Part shown: piece after piece, positions 9,359-17,288 of the stretch
How the letters are laid out: each line of letters starts with the position of its first letter
How positions within the stretch are numbered: position 1 is the first letter of the stretch
From: Burkholderiales bacterium
GTDB lineage: Bacteria; Pseudomonadota; Gammaproteobacteria; Burkholderiales; JAEUOS01
Direction: 5' to 3'
Length of the DNA stretch: 40,799 nt
NCBI GenBank assembly: GCA_947473125.1
Contig: CANJDH010000039.1
Location: forward strand, 1-40,799
Made by a program: the position numbers and the translations under genes
The notes under the pieces: generated by a model
The model's input: the letters and a program-made list of their open reading frames with translations, nothing else
Told to the model about the DNA's origin: nothing
Databases searched by the model: none

Positions 9359-10147
9359 ATGAGCGACATCCTCGACAAGATCCTGGCGGTCAAGGCGACC
9401 GAAGTCGCCGCCGCGAAGGTGCGCATCGACCTGGCCGGGATTCGCAGCGCCGCCGCCGCCGCTGCCCCGCCGCGCGGTTTTGAAGCCGCCTTGCGCAGCA
9501 AGGTGGCCGAGGGCCGCGCAGCGGTGATTGCCGAGATCAAGAAGGCCAGCCCCTCGAAGGGCGTGATCCGCGCCGACTTCAAGCCCGCCGAGATCGCTGC
9601 GGATTACGCCGCGCACGGCGCGGCCTGCCTGTCGGTGCTGACTGATGAGCAATTCTTCCAGGGGCATGCCGACTATCTCAAGGCGGCGCGCGCGGCCTGC
9701 AAGCTGCCGGCCTTGCGCAAGGACTTCATGGTCGACGAGTACCAGGTGTATGAAGCGCGCGCCTGGGGCGCAGACTGCATTTTGCTGATCGTCGCGGCGC
9801 TTGATCTGGGTCAAATGAAGGCGTTTGAGTCGCTCGCGCACGAACTGGGCATGGCAGTATTGGTCGAAGTGCATGATGCTGCAGAGCTGGACCTTGCGTT
9901 GCAACTCAAGACGCCCCTGCTCGGCATCAACAACCGCAACCTGCGCACGTTCGAAACCAGCCTGGAGTCCACACTCTCATTGTTGCCGCGCATTCCCCAA
10001 GACAAACTGGTCGTCACCGAATCGGGCATTCTCGGAAAAGATGACGTGCAGCGCATGCGCGCCAAGGGCGTCAATGCGTTTTTGGTGGGTGAGGCATTCA
10101 TGAAGGCACCGAGTCCGGGAACAGAGTTGGCGCGCCTGTTTGCATAG
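9359..10147 (+). CDS. trpC: Indole-3-glycerol-phosphate synthase
   Basis: A single-domain TIM-barrel enzyme of 262 residues that closes the indole ring, turning CdRP into indole-3-glycerol phosphate. The motif [10 protein letters not shown] (residues 59-68) holds the phosphate and catalytic Lys region. [26 protein letters not shown] and [11 protein letters not shown] are the later barrel strands with catalytic Lys, Glu and Asn. TrpF is not fused to it, unlike in enteric bacteria. It begins seven bases after the trpD stop and is the last trp gene visible; trpF, trpB and trpA must lie elsewhere, as is common in betaproteobacteria. Confidence 0.95.
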   Translation: MSDILDKILAVKATEVAAAKVRIDLAGIRSAAAAAAPPRGFEAALRSKVAEGRAAVIAEIKKASPSKGVIRADFKPAEIAADYAAHGAACLSVLTDEQFFQGHADYLKAARAACKLPALRKDFMVDEYQVYEARAWGADCILLIVAALDLGQMKAFESLAHELGMAVLVEVHDAAELDLALQLKTPLLGINNRNLRTFETSLESTLSLLPRIPQDKLVVTESGILGKDDVQRMRAKGVNAFLVGEAFMKAPSPGTELARLFA

Positions 10148-10171
10148 GGTCGGTTGAAACCGGAGAAGGCA

Positions 10172-10618
10172 ATGCCCGCAAACCCGCATGGATATTGGAT
10201 CGCAGCCCTAATCGGCCTGGGCGCCTTGTGCCCCAACGCTTTCGGGCAGCTACCCCCTGTCAAAACCCAGGGCGCAGTGAGTTACGTCTCGGGCGGCATT
10301 GGCGATGACGAAGAAATCGAGATCCGCCGTGCCGCAAAGGATTACGGCGTACTGCTCGAATTTGCCGAGGTGGAACGCGGCACCTCGCACGGCCAGTGGA
10401 CCGCCGACGTCAACCTGAGCGTCAAGTCGGGTGCGGACGTCGTGCTAAGCACTCGCACCGATGGGCCGCTGATGCTGGTCAAGCTCAAACCGGGCAGCTA
10501 TGTATTCGAGGCCGATCGGAAGGGCGTGAAGCAGACCAAGCGAATTGAAGTGAAAGCCAATGCCGTGGCGCGTGAGCGCTTTTTCTGGCTGGTGGATGAA
10601 CCGCTGAATCCCCGTTAG
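10172..10618 (+). CDS. Small exported protein of unknown function, carboxypeptidase-regulatory-like
   Basis: The product is 148 residues when started at ATG 10172, which has GGAGAAGG just upstream; a TTG 18 bases earlier is less convincing. Residues 1-25 form a signal peptide ending near ANPHGYW...NAFGQ, so the protein is probably periplasmic. The mature part has a YVSGGIGDDEEIEIRRAAKDYGVLLEFAEV segment, then a beta-rich stretch (VVLSTRTDGPLMLVKLKPGSYVFEADRKG) that resembles small carboxypeptidase-regulatory or transthyretin-like folds. It follows trpC by 24 bases in the same direction and could be read through from the trp genes, but nothing ties it to tryptophan. No catalytic residues are evident and I do not assign a function. 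Confidence 0.7.
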   Translation: MPANPHGYWIAALIGLGALCPNAFGQLPPVKTQGAVSYVSGGIGDDEEIEIRRAAKDYGVLLEFAEVERGTSHGQWTADVNLSVKSGADVVLSTRTDGPLMLVKLKPGSYVFEADRKGVKQTKRIEVKANAVARERFFWLVDEPLNPR

Positions 10619-10628
10619 AAGGTGCCGC

Positions 10629-11666
10629 TCAGGCCGCCGCGTGCCTGGCTTGCTCGGTGGCGACTTCCTGCTCCAGAAGCTTGCGCCATTGGATAAGTGC
10701 CGCATCCATCCACAAGGGCTGCATGGCGGCATCGGCATTCAGGTTGCGGTGTTGCGCCGTGATCATGTCCTTATCTTCATTGAACGCCGCAACCAGGCTC
10801 TGAAAAATGCCCTCGGTGACGCTGGCGTCGCCACGCCCGGTCTGGTGCGCCTGCTGGAAAAAATAGTGCGTGGAGGTCTCGGTTTCCGGTGTGAGCGTCT
10901 GGCAGCTATGGAGCTGCACGGCGTTGGACAGATCATCCGGCGCATCTGCCACCGGCCGGCCGCCTGACTTCATCAGCAGCGTGCCGGGCAGGAGAAAGTC
11001 ATAGATGAACCAGCGGTCCACATTGCCCGACAGCGGACGAATCTTGCTGTAGTAGGGCGGCGGTGGCACGTTGGGTACGTGGCGCGTCACGCGCAGGCCA
11101 CGCTGGCCCTTGTCGGAAACGCGCTCAATCACCGGGCGCGCTTGCGCAATTGCCGGTGAGCCACCAAGCGTTTTTTCGTGCACGTAGGAGAGGTGCGAAA
11201 AATCGAGCAGGTTGTCGCAGATCAAGAGGTAGGGCGTGTCGTAGTGCATGTAGCCGGGCTTGTAGTGCCAGGCCGGGTCGTCGTTCGAGAAGTTGTCGGG
11301 CAGCAGGGTGATGTCGGCGCGCGCGGTGTCGCCCATCCATACGAACACCCATTTGTTGTGTTCCGCCACCGGGTAAGTCTTGACGCGTGCACCAGGGGGC
11401 GCCTTGTCGAGCCCGGGCACTTCGACACAGCTGCCCTGGGCGTCGAACTTGAGCCCGTGGTAACCGCAGCGAATGCAGTCGCCTTCGCGCCGTCCCTTGG
11501 AGAGCGGGGCCTGGCGGTGGCAGCAGCGATCCTCCAGGATGGTCAACTGCCCATTGCCGGTGCGGTAGGCCAGCAAAGGTTCACCCAATACGGTGCGCGC
11601 CAGAAAGCCGTCTGCGGGAATCTCGTGCTCCCAGGCGATCACATACCAGCAATTCCTGACCCACAT
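10629..11666 (-). CDS. Rieske non-haem iron oxygenase, alpha subunit (vanillate demethylase-like)
   Basis: A 345-residue ring-hydroxylating or O-demethylating oxygenase component. The Rieske [2Fe-2S] ligands are complete: Cys48-x-His50 and Cys67-x2-His70. The mononuclear iron motif appears as NLLDFSHLSYVHEKTLG, with two His residues and an acidic partner expected further on. The size and single-subunit look resemble VanA-type demethylases. ATG at 11666 is chosen because GGAGGAG lies just upstream; the frame remains open for 23 more codons. The gene is divergent from a LysR gene and converges on the small exported protein. It is a clear paralogue of the Rieske gene at 20640, sharing the RNCWYV-AW-HE start and ligand spacing. 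No dedicated reductase is present. Substrate unknown. Confidence 0.9.
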   Translation of the reverse strand: MWVRNCWYVIAWEHEIPADGFLARTVLGEPLLAYRTGNGQLTILEDRCCHRQAPLSKGRREGDCIRCGYHGLKFDAQGSCVEVPGLDKAPPGARVKTYPVAEHNKWVFVWMGDTARADITLLPDNFSNDDPAWHYKPGYMHYDTPYLLICDNLLDFSHLSYVHEKTLGGSPAIAQARPVIERVSDKGQRGLRVTRHVPNVPPPPYYSKIRPLSGNVDRWFIYDFLLPGTLLMKSGGRPVADAPDDLSNAVQLHSCQTLTPETETSTHYFFQQAHQTGRGDASVTEGIFQSLVAAFNEDKDMITAQHRNLNADAAMQPLWMDAALIQWRKLLEQEVATEQARHAAA

Positions 11667-11754
11667 GTCTCCTCCGGGGTGTGTATGTCGTTGTGCGAGG
11701 ATGGTACACGCAGCACGCCTGCTGCCGGCGCCCATGCGTGCAGATTAGGCAGCG

Positions 11755-11771
11755 CATAATTCGCGCTTATG
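11755..11771. promoter_or_regulatory. Putative LysR-type operator, CATAA-N7-TTATG
   Basis: In the 172-base gap between the divergent Rieske (minus) and LysR (plus) genes lies the interrupted inverted repeat CATAA (11755-11759), seven bases, TTATG (11767-11771). It contains the T-N11-A core (T at 11757, A at 11769) known for LysR-type regulators. A site of this kind between a LysR gene and its divergent neighbour is the classical place for autoregulation and co-control. I could not identify convincing -35/-10 boxes on either strand. Confidence 0.5.
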
Positions 11772-11838
11772 GCCGGAATGGTTGCGCGAATCCTCGCCGT
11801 CTCCCACAATGGCCCGGTACTCAACAGGAATGGGTTTG

Positions 11839-12804
11839 ATGCGCGCTCCTCCGCTCGATTTGCGGCTGCTTGAAGTGTTTGAAGCGGTATATGTCGAAAA
11901 AAGCCTGACCAATGCTGCGGTCAAGCTCGCCATGAGCCAGCCGGCGGTGAGCCAGGGCCTGGCGCGGCTGCGCGCGCATTTCGGCGACCCGCTGTTTGTG
12001 CGCATGGTCGGCGGCATGGAGCCGACACCGCGCGCCAAGGAGCTGTTCACCTCGGTCAGCGTGATCCTCAAGGAGGCGCGTGAATCACTGGTGGCGAAGC
12101 CCGCGTTCGATCCGACCGTCAACACCCGTGAGTTCGTGATCGCCACCACCGACCTCGGCGCCGCCGCACTGGTGCCCGGCCTGATCGAGGCGGTGCGCAC
12201 GCGCGCGCCGCAGGTGCGCGTTGCCAGCGTCAATGCCGACGGGCGCGCCCTGGCCGACGACATGGCGACGGGCGACATAGACCTCGCGATCGGTAATTTT
12301 CCGGTGCTGCAGGCCGGCTTCTACCAGCAGAGCCTGTACCAGGAAACCTATGTGCTGCTGGCCGACCCGGCGCGTGACGGCGGCGAGCGCGAACTGACAC
12401 TCGACGAGTTCCGCGCGGCGCAGCATGTGATCGTCACCACCGGCAGCTCGGGCCATTTCCATGGCGAGATCGAGCGGCGCCTGCGCGCCATCGTACCGCC
12501 GGAAAACATCGTCGCCACCTTGTCGAACTTCATCGTGGCGCCCCTGGTGGCTCGTGCCTCGAACGTAATCGTCACGGTGCCGAGCCGGGTGGCGCGCATC
12601 TACGCCAACCTGTTCGGTCTGGAGGAGCTGGCGCCGCCGCTGGAACTGCCGGCCTACCCGATCACCCAGTACTGGCACGCGCGCTACCACCACGACCCGG
12701 GGCTGGTGTGGATGCGCCGCCTGCTGCACGAGCTTTATTCCGCCGGTGGCGAAGCCCATGCCGAGCTCGCGGCGGCCGAGCCGGCCACCGCCTTCGAGGA
12801 TTAG
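11839..12804 (+). CDS. LysR-family transcriptional regulator (head of catabolic operon)
   Basis: A 321-residue regulator. The N-terminal winged helix-turn-helix is clear (DLRLLEVFEAVYVEKSLTNAAVKLAMSQPAVSQGLARLR), followed by a linker helix and a periplasmic-binding-like effector domain starting near residue 90. The spacing and wording resemble the NodD/NahR/DntR branch, which often senses aromatic compounds; this is inference. ATG 11839 is preferred because AGGA lies about nine bases upstream; ATG 11830 has no spacer for a ribosome-binding site. The gene is followed after seven bases by the molybdenum hydroxylase FAD subunit, so it appears to be the first gene of the long operon that runs to 30758, and it is divergent from the Rieske gene at 10629. 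Confidence 0.9.
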   Translation: MRAPPLDLRLLEVFEAVYVEKSLTNAAVKLAMSQPAVSQGLARLRAHFGDPLFVRMVGGMEPTPRAKELFTSVSVILKEARESLVAKPAFDPTVNTREFVIATTDLGAAALVPGLIEAVRTRAPQVRVASVNADGRALADDMATGDIDLAIGNFPVLQAGFYQQSLYQETYVLLADPARDGGERELTLDEFRAAQHVIVTTGSSGHFHGEIERRLRAIVPPENIVATLSNFIVAPLVARASNVIVTVPSRVARIYANLFGLEELAPPLELPAYPITQYWHARYHHDPGLVWMRRLLHELYSAGGEAHAELAAAEPATAFED

Positions 12805-12811
12805 CCGCTCC

Positions 12812-13678
12812 ATGCACCAGACCCAGTACCTGCGCCCGACCTCGCTCGATGAAGCCCTGCTGGTATTGGCCGACCGGCGTTTCGAAGTGCTCGCCGGCGG
12901 CACCGATTTTTATCCGGCGCGGGTCGGCAAACCGGTTGACGTCGACATCCTCGACATCACGCGCGTCTCCAGCCTGCGCGGCATTCGCGATGAAGGCCGG
13001 CTGTTCCGCATCGGCGCCGCCACCAGCTGGAGCGACCTGATTGCCGCCCCCGTTGCAGCACCGTTCGACGCCCAGTTCGCCGGGCTGCGCGCCGCGGCGC
13101 GCGACATCGGCGGCCTGCAGATCCAGAACGCCGGCACCGTGGCCGGCAACCTGTGCAATGCCTCGCCGGCTGCCGATGGCATCCCGCCGTTGCTTGCACT
13201 CGGCGCGCGGGTCGAGCTGGCGTCCAGCAAGCGCACCCGCAGTGTGGCACTGGCCGATTTTGTGCTGGGCAACCGCAAGACCCTGCGCCAGCCGGACGAA
13301 CTCGTGACTGCCGTGCTCGTGCCCAAGTGGCGCGCCGGCTCCCGCAGTGTGTTCCTGAAACTGGGCCATCGCCGCTATCTGGTGATTTCGATTGCCATGG
13401 TGTCGGCGGTGGCAGCGCTGGACGACGCCGGGCGTGTCGCCCTGTGCGGCATTGCGGTAGGGGCATGTTCCGCCGTGGCGCAGCGCCTCTCGGGGCTGGA
13501 AGCGCGCCTGATCGGGCGCCCTGCGCGTGAGGCGGCGAGCCTCGTGGCTGCGCAAGACCTGAAAGGCCTGAGTCCGATCGACGATGTGCGTGGCAGCGCG
13601 GCCTACCGTATGGACGCGGCCCTGACGCTGGTCAGGCAGGCCGTTGCGCAAGCGGTTGATGCAGGAGCGGCGCCATGA
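12812..13678 (+). CDS. Molybdenum hydroxylase FAD-binding subunit (CoxM/XdhB type)
   Basis: A 288-residue medium subunit of a xanthine-dehydrogenase-family molybdenum hydroxylase. It carries electrons from the iron-sulfur clusters to an acceptor through FAD. The two FAD-binding signatures are AGGTDFYP (from residue 28) and NAGTVAGNLCNASPAAD (around residues 107-123), followed by the C-terminal CO-dehydrogenase-flavoprotein domain. It starts seven bases after the LysR stop and overlaps the next gene as ATGA, so the two subunits are translationally coupled. The family hydroxylates carbon next to nitrogen in N-heterocycles, or oxidises aldehydes, with water as oxygen donor. Confidence 0.92.
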   Translation: MHQTQYLRPTSLDEALLVLADRRFEVLAGGTDFYPARVGKPVDVDILDITRVSSLRGIRDEGRLFRIGAATSWSDLIAAPVAAPFDAQFAGLRAAARDIGGLQIQNAGTVAGNLCNASPAADGIPPLLALGARVELASSKRTRSVALADFVLGNRKTLRQPDELVTAVLVPKWRAGSRSVFLKLGHRRYLVISIAMVSAVAALDDAGRVALCGIAVGACSAVAQRLSGLEARLIGRPAREAASLVAAQDLKGLSPIDDVRGSAAYRMDAALTLVRQAVAQAVDAGAAP

Positions 13679-16509
13679 ACCTGCCCATGGATCCAGGCCT
13701 GAGATCCTTGGTGGGAGCGGATCTTGCAGGCATGGCCCTGTCGGTCAATGGTGCGCCGCAGATCCTGCACTGCGCGCCGTCGAAGCGCCTGGTCTATGCC
13801 CTGCGTGAAGACCTGGGACTCACCGGCACCAAGGTCGGGTGCGACGCCGGCGATTGCGGCGCCTGCACCGTGCTGCTCGACGGCAAGCAGGTGTGCGCAT
13901 GCATCACACCAGCGGGGCAGGCCGAAGGGCGCAACATCACCACGGTCGAAGGCCTGGCCGAAGACGGCAAGCTCAACACCTTGCAGCAGGCCTTCCTCAA
14001 GCATGGCGCGGCGCAGTGCGGCATCTGTACCCCGGGCATGCTGATGGCGGCCACTGATCTGCTGTCGCGCAACGCCACGCCGACCGAAGCCGAAGTGCTC
14101 GATGCGCTCGGCGGCGTGCTGTGCCGCTGCACCGGGTATCGCAAGATCGTCGAGGCGGTGCTGGCGGTGGCAAGCAACGACGTGGTGCTGGACGAGGCGC
14201 CGGTCGGCGCCGCTGTCGGCAGCCGCCTCGCGCGCCTCGATGGCCCGGCCAAACTGACCGGTGCCGAGAAATTTGGCGCCGACACCATTCCTGCAGAGGC
14301 GTTGAGCCTGCGCATCATCCGCTCGCCGCATGCGCGCGCCACTTTCACGCTGGGTGATCTCGAGGCGTTCCGTGCAGCCTACCCGCAGCTCGAAGGCATC
14401 ATCACAGCGGGCGACGTGCCGGAGAATTCCTTCGCGGTGTTTCCCACCCCGAAGGATCAGCCGGTGCTGGCCGATGGCCATGTGCGTTTTCGCGGCGAAG
14501 CGGTATTGGGCCTGCTGGGTGGCGAGGACGCGATTCGGGCCATTCCCGAGAGCGCCGTGCCGATCACCTGGACGGTTGAGACCGCACTGGAAACCTCTGT
14601 CGCGGCACTTGCCGCCAAGAAAAACGCGCTGCACGATTTCGCGCCCGATAACGTGTTGTGCCGCGGTCGTGTCGTCAAGGGCGATGTCACCAGGGCGCTC
14701 AAACAGGCCGCCTTCACTGCAGAAGGCGCCTTCGAGACCACCCACGTCGAGCATGCCTACATCGAGCCCGAGGCCGGTTATGCCGAAGTATTCGAGCAGG
14801 ATGGCAAGCAGCGCATCCGCGTGTTCGTGTGTACCCAGACGCCCTACATGGACAAGGAAGAAGTCGCACGCGTGCTGAAACTGCCGGCCGATGCCGTGCA
14901 GGTCGTGCCCTCGGCGATCGGCGGCGGCTTTGGCGGCAAGCTTGACGTGTCGATTCAGCCCCTGCTGGCGGTCGCGGCCTGGAAAATGAAACGCCCGGTG
15001 CGCATCGTTTACACCCGGCCCGAGTCGATGGTCTCGACCACCAAGCGTCATCCGGCCCAGATGCAGGTCACCTTGGGCTGTGACGCGTCTGGTCAACTAA
15101 GTGCTGTAGATTTTGTAGGCGACTTCAACACCGGCGCCTACGCCTCTTGGGGCTCGACCGTGGCCAACCGCGTGCCGGTGCACGCCAGCGGCCCCTACAA
15201 GGTCGCCAACGTCAAGGCCCTGACGCGCGCCATCTATACCAACAACGCCATCGCCGGCGCCTTCCGCGGCTTCGGCGTGCCGCAAGCCTGCATCGCCACC
15301 GAAGCGCTGATGGATGACCTCGCCGAGCAATGCGGCATGGATCGTTTCGAGTTCCGGTTGAAGAACGCGATTCGTGCGGGCGACCAGACCGCCACCGGGC
15401 AGACCCTTGCAGCGAGCGTCGGCCTGGCGCAATGCCTCGAAGCCCTGCGAGGCGCATGGCACAACACTCTTGGCGATGTTGCCCGCAAGAATGGCTCCAG
15501 GAGCGATTCTTCAGGGCATGGCAATATACGTTACGGTGCCGAGGTTGGACGCCTGCGCTATGGCGCCGGCATTGCGTGCATGTGGTACGGCATCGGCAAC
15601 ACCGTGATCGCCAATCCCTCGACCATGACTATCGGCCTGCGTCAAAACGGCCGCTTCATTCTCTACAACGGCGCGCAGGAAATCGGGCAGGGCAGCTACA
15701 CCATCATGCCGCAGATCGCCGCCGATGCGCTCGGCGTATCGGTCGCGCTGATCGACCAGATCCACGGCGATACCGACCTCACCGAAGATGCCGGCAAATC
15801 TTCCGCATCGCGCCAGACCTTTGTCTCCGGCAACGCCACCAAGTTCGCCGCCGAAGACCTGAAACGCCAGTTGTGCGAAAAACTCGGCGTGTCTGCCGAA
15901 GCCACGCTGACCCTGGAGGGCGCGGTACTGGTTGGCCGCGCTGAGAGTGGTGAGCAGCGCCTCGATCTTGCCAAGGCCAGGACGGATGCGCGCGGCGACA
16001 TCGCTTTAGGCAGCGGCACCTTCAGTCCGCCGACGATTGCGCTCGACGCCGACGGCCAGGGCGTGCCCTACGCCACCTACGGCTTTGCCGCGCAAATTGC
16101 CGAAGTCGAAGTCGACATGGACCTCGGCACCGTGAAGGTGTTGCACATCCACGCAGCGCATGACGTGGGTCGTGCGGTCAACCCGACACAAGTCGAAGGG
16201 CAAATCCATGGCGGCGTCGCGCAAGGCCTGGGCCTGGCGCTGATGGAGGAATACATCAGCGGCCGCACCGACAACCTGCACGACTACCTGATCCCGACCA
16301 TCGGCGACATTCCGCCGATCACCACTTACATCATCGAAGACCCGGAGCCGATCGCGCCGTATGGCGCCAAAGGCGTTGGCGAGCCGGCCTTGATTGCCAC
16401 GGCACCGGCAATTTTCGGCGCGATTCGCCAGGCCACCGGCGTGCGCGTGGCATTTGCGCCGTGCACGCCGGATCGGCTGCGGCAGTTGATCAAGGGGCAG
16501 GGAACATGA
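13675..16509 (+). CDS. Molybdenum hydroxylase, fused [2Fe-2S] and molybdopterin subunit
   Basis: A 944-residue fusion. Residues about 20-170 are the small iron-sulfur domain: plant-type cluster ligands Cys56, Cys61, Cys64, Cys76, and second-cluster ligands Cys115, Cys118, Cys150, Cys152. From about residue 180 the molybdopterin domain begins (GSRLARLDGPAKLTGAEKFG), with GGGFGGK, GAFRGFGVPQ, QEIGQGSYTIMPQ, and the base-like catalytic Glu903 in KGVGEPA. The usual arrangement in three-subunit enzymes is separate small and large chains; here they are joined while FAD stays separate. Desulfovibrio aldehyde oxidoreductase has a similar FeS-Mo order but no FAD partner. The neighbouring reductase of 6-hydroxynicotinate type suggests hydroxylation of an N-heteroaromatic ring rather than an aldehyde. 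That substrate assignment is inference. Confidence 0.9.
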   Translation: MNLPMDPGLRSLVGADLAGMALSVNGAPQILHCAPSKRLVYALREDLGLTGTKVGCDAGDCGACTVLLDGKQVCACITPAGQAEGRNITTVEGLAEDGKLNTLQQAFLKHGAAQCGICTPGMLMAATDLLSRNATPTEAEVLDALGGVLCRCTGYRKIVEAVLAVASNDVVLDEAPVGAAVGSRLARLDGPAKLTGAEKFGADTIPAEALSLRIIRSPHARATFTLGDLEAFRAAYPQLEGIITAGDVPENSFAVFPTPKDQPVLADGHVRFRGEAVLGLLGGEDAIRAIPESAVPITWTVETALETSVAALAAKKNALHDFAPDNVLCRGRVVKGDVTRALKQAAFTAEGAFETTHVEHAYIEPEAGYAEVFEQDGKQRIRVFVCTQTPYMDKEEVARVLKLPADAVQVVPSAIGGGFGGKLDVSIQPLLAVAAWKMKRPVRIVYTRPESMVSTTKRHPAQMQVTLGCDASGQLSAVDFVGDFNTGAYASWGSTVANRVPVHASGPYKVANVKALTRAIYTNNAIAGAFRGFGVPQACIATEALMDDLAEQCGMDRFEFRLKNAIRAGDQTATGQTLAASVGLAQCLEALRGAWHNTLGDVARKNGSRSDSSGHGNIRYGAEVGRLRYGAGIACMWYGIGNTVIANPSTMTIGLRQNGRFILYNGAQEIGQGSYTIMPQIAADALGVSVALIDQIHGDTDLTEDAGKSSASRQTFVSGNATKFAAEDLKRQLCEKLGVSAEATLTLEGAVLVGRAESGEQRLDLAKARTDARGDIALGSGTFSPPTIALDADGQGVPYATYGFAAQIAEVEVDMDLGTVKVLHIHAAHDVGRAVNPTQVEGQIHGGVAQGLGLALMEEYISGRTDNLHDYLIPTIGDIPPITTYIIEDPEPIAPYGAKGVGEPALIATAPAIFGAIRQATGVRVAFAPCTPDRLRQLIKGQGT

Positions 16510-17288
16510 GCACCCGCGCCCCGGTTGCCCTTGTCACCGGCGGTCGCCGTGGCATCGGTCGCGGCATCGCCTATGCGCTGGCCGATGCCGGTTACGACGT
16601 GGTGATCAACGACATCGAGTACGACGCTGCCACCACCGAAACGCTGGAGGCCATCGCCGCCAAAAGCCGGCGCGCCAAATTCATCCTGGGCGACATTGCC
16701 GACATCGAATCGCATGCAGCGATGCTCGACCAGGCCTGGGCCTCGTTCGGCGCACTCGACGTGCTTGTCAACAATGCCGGCGTGCAGGTCAAGGTGCGCG
16801 GTGACATTCTCGACGTGACCCCGGAAAGCTTTGACCGCTTGATGGATACCAACCTGCGCGGCACTTTTTTCCTCACGCAAGCAGTGGCGAAGCGCATGGT
16901 CAAGGAGACGCGCACTGCCGATGACCCGCTGCGCGCCATCGTGACTATTTCGTCGATCAACGCCACCACCATCGTCGGGCCGAACCGCGCCGAATATTGC
17001 ATCTCGAAAACCGGACTGTCGATGATGACGCAGCTTTACGCGGAGCGCCTCGCGCAGGACGACATCATGTGCTACGAGATCCGCCCCGGCATCATTGCTA
17101 CCGACATGACCAAGCCGGCGCAGGAACGCTACGGCAAGCTGATCGCCGAGGGCATTACGCCGGTGCGCCGCTGGGGCCAGCCCGAGGACATCGGCAAGAC
17201 GGTCGCGGCGCTGGCGAGCCGCGCGTTGCCGTTCAACACCGGTGCCGCCTTCTACGTGGACGGCGGCCTGCATATGAAGGTGATGTGA
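16506..17288 (+). CDS. Short-chain dehydrogenase/reductase
   Basis: A classical SDR of 260 residues. The NAD(P)-binding motif is TGGRRGIGRG (residues 11-20), followed by NNAGV, then the catalytic Ser and Tyr164-x3-Lys168 in YCISK. Arg residues after the first Gly pair hint at NADP(H), though this is weak evidence. Relatives are annotated as 3-ketoacyl-ACP reductases, but in this operon it more probably acts on a hydroxy or keto intermediate of the catabolic route. The start ATG overlaps the previous stop as ATGA, and its stop overlaps the next start (TGATG), so it is embedded in the operon. Confidence 0.9.
   Translation: MSTRAPVALVTGGRRGIGRGIAYALADAGYDVVINDIEYDAATTETLEAIAAKSRRAKFILGDIADIESHAAMLDQAWASFGALDVLVNNAGVQVKVRGDILDVTPESFDRLMDTNLRGTFFLTQAVAKRMVKETRTADDPLRAIVTISSINATTIVGPNRAEYCISKTGLSMMTQLYAERLAQDDIMCYEIRPGIIATDMTKPAQERYGKLIAEGITPVRRWGQPEDIGKTVAALASRALPFNTGAAFYVDGGLHMKVM

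Noticed and set aside
8287-9582. A 431-codon minus-strand frame across trpD and the start of trpC
   Set aside because: It lies opposite trpD and trpC, whose motifs are unmistakable, and shows the His/Arg-rich composition of a complementary-strand shadow.
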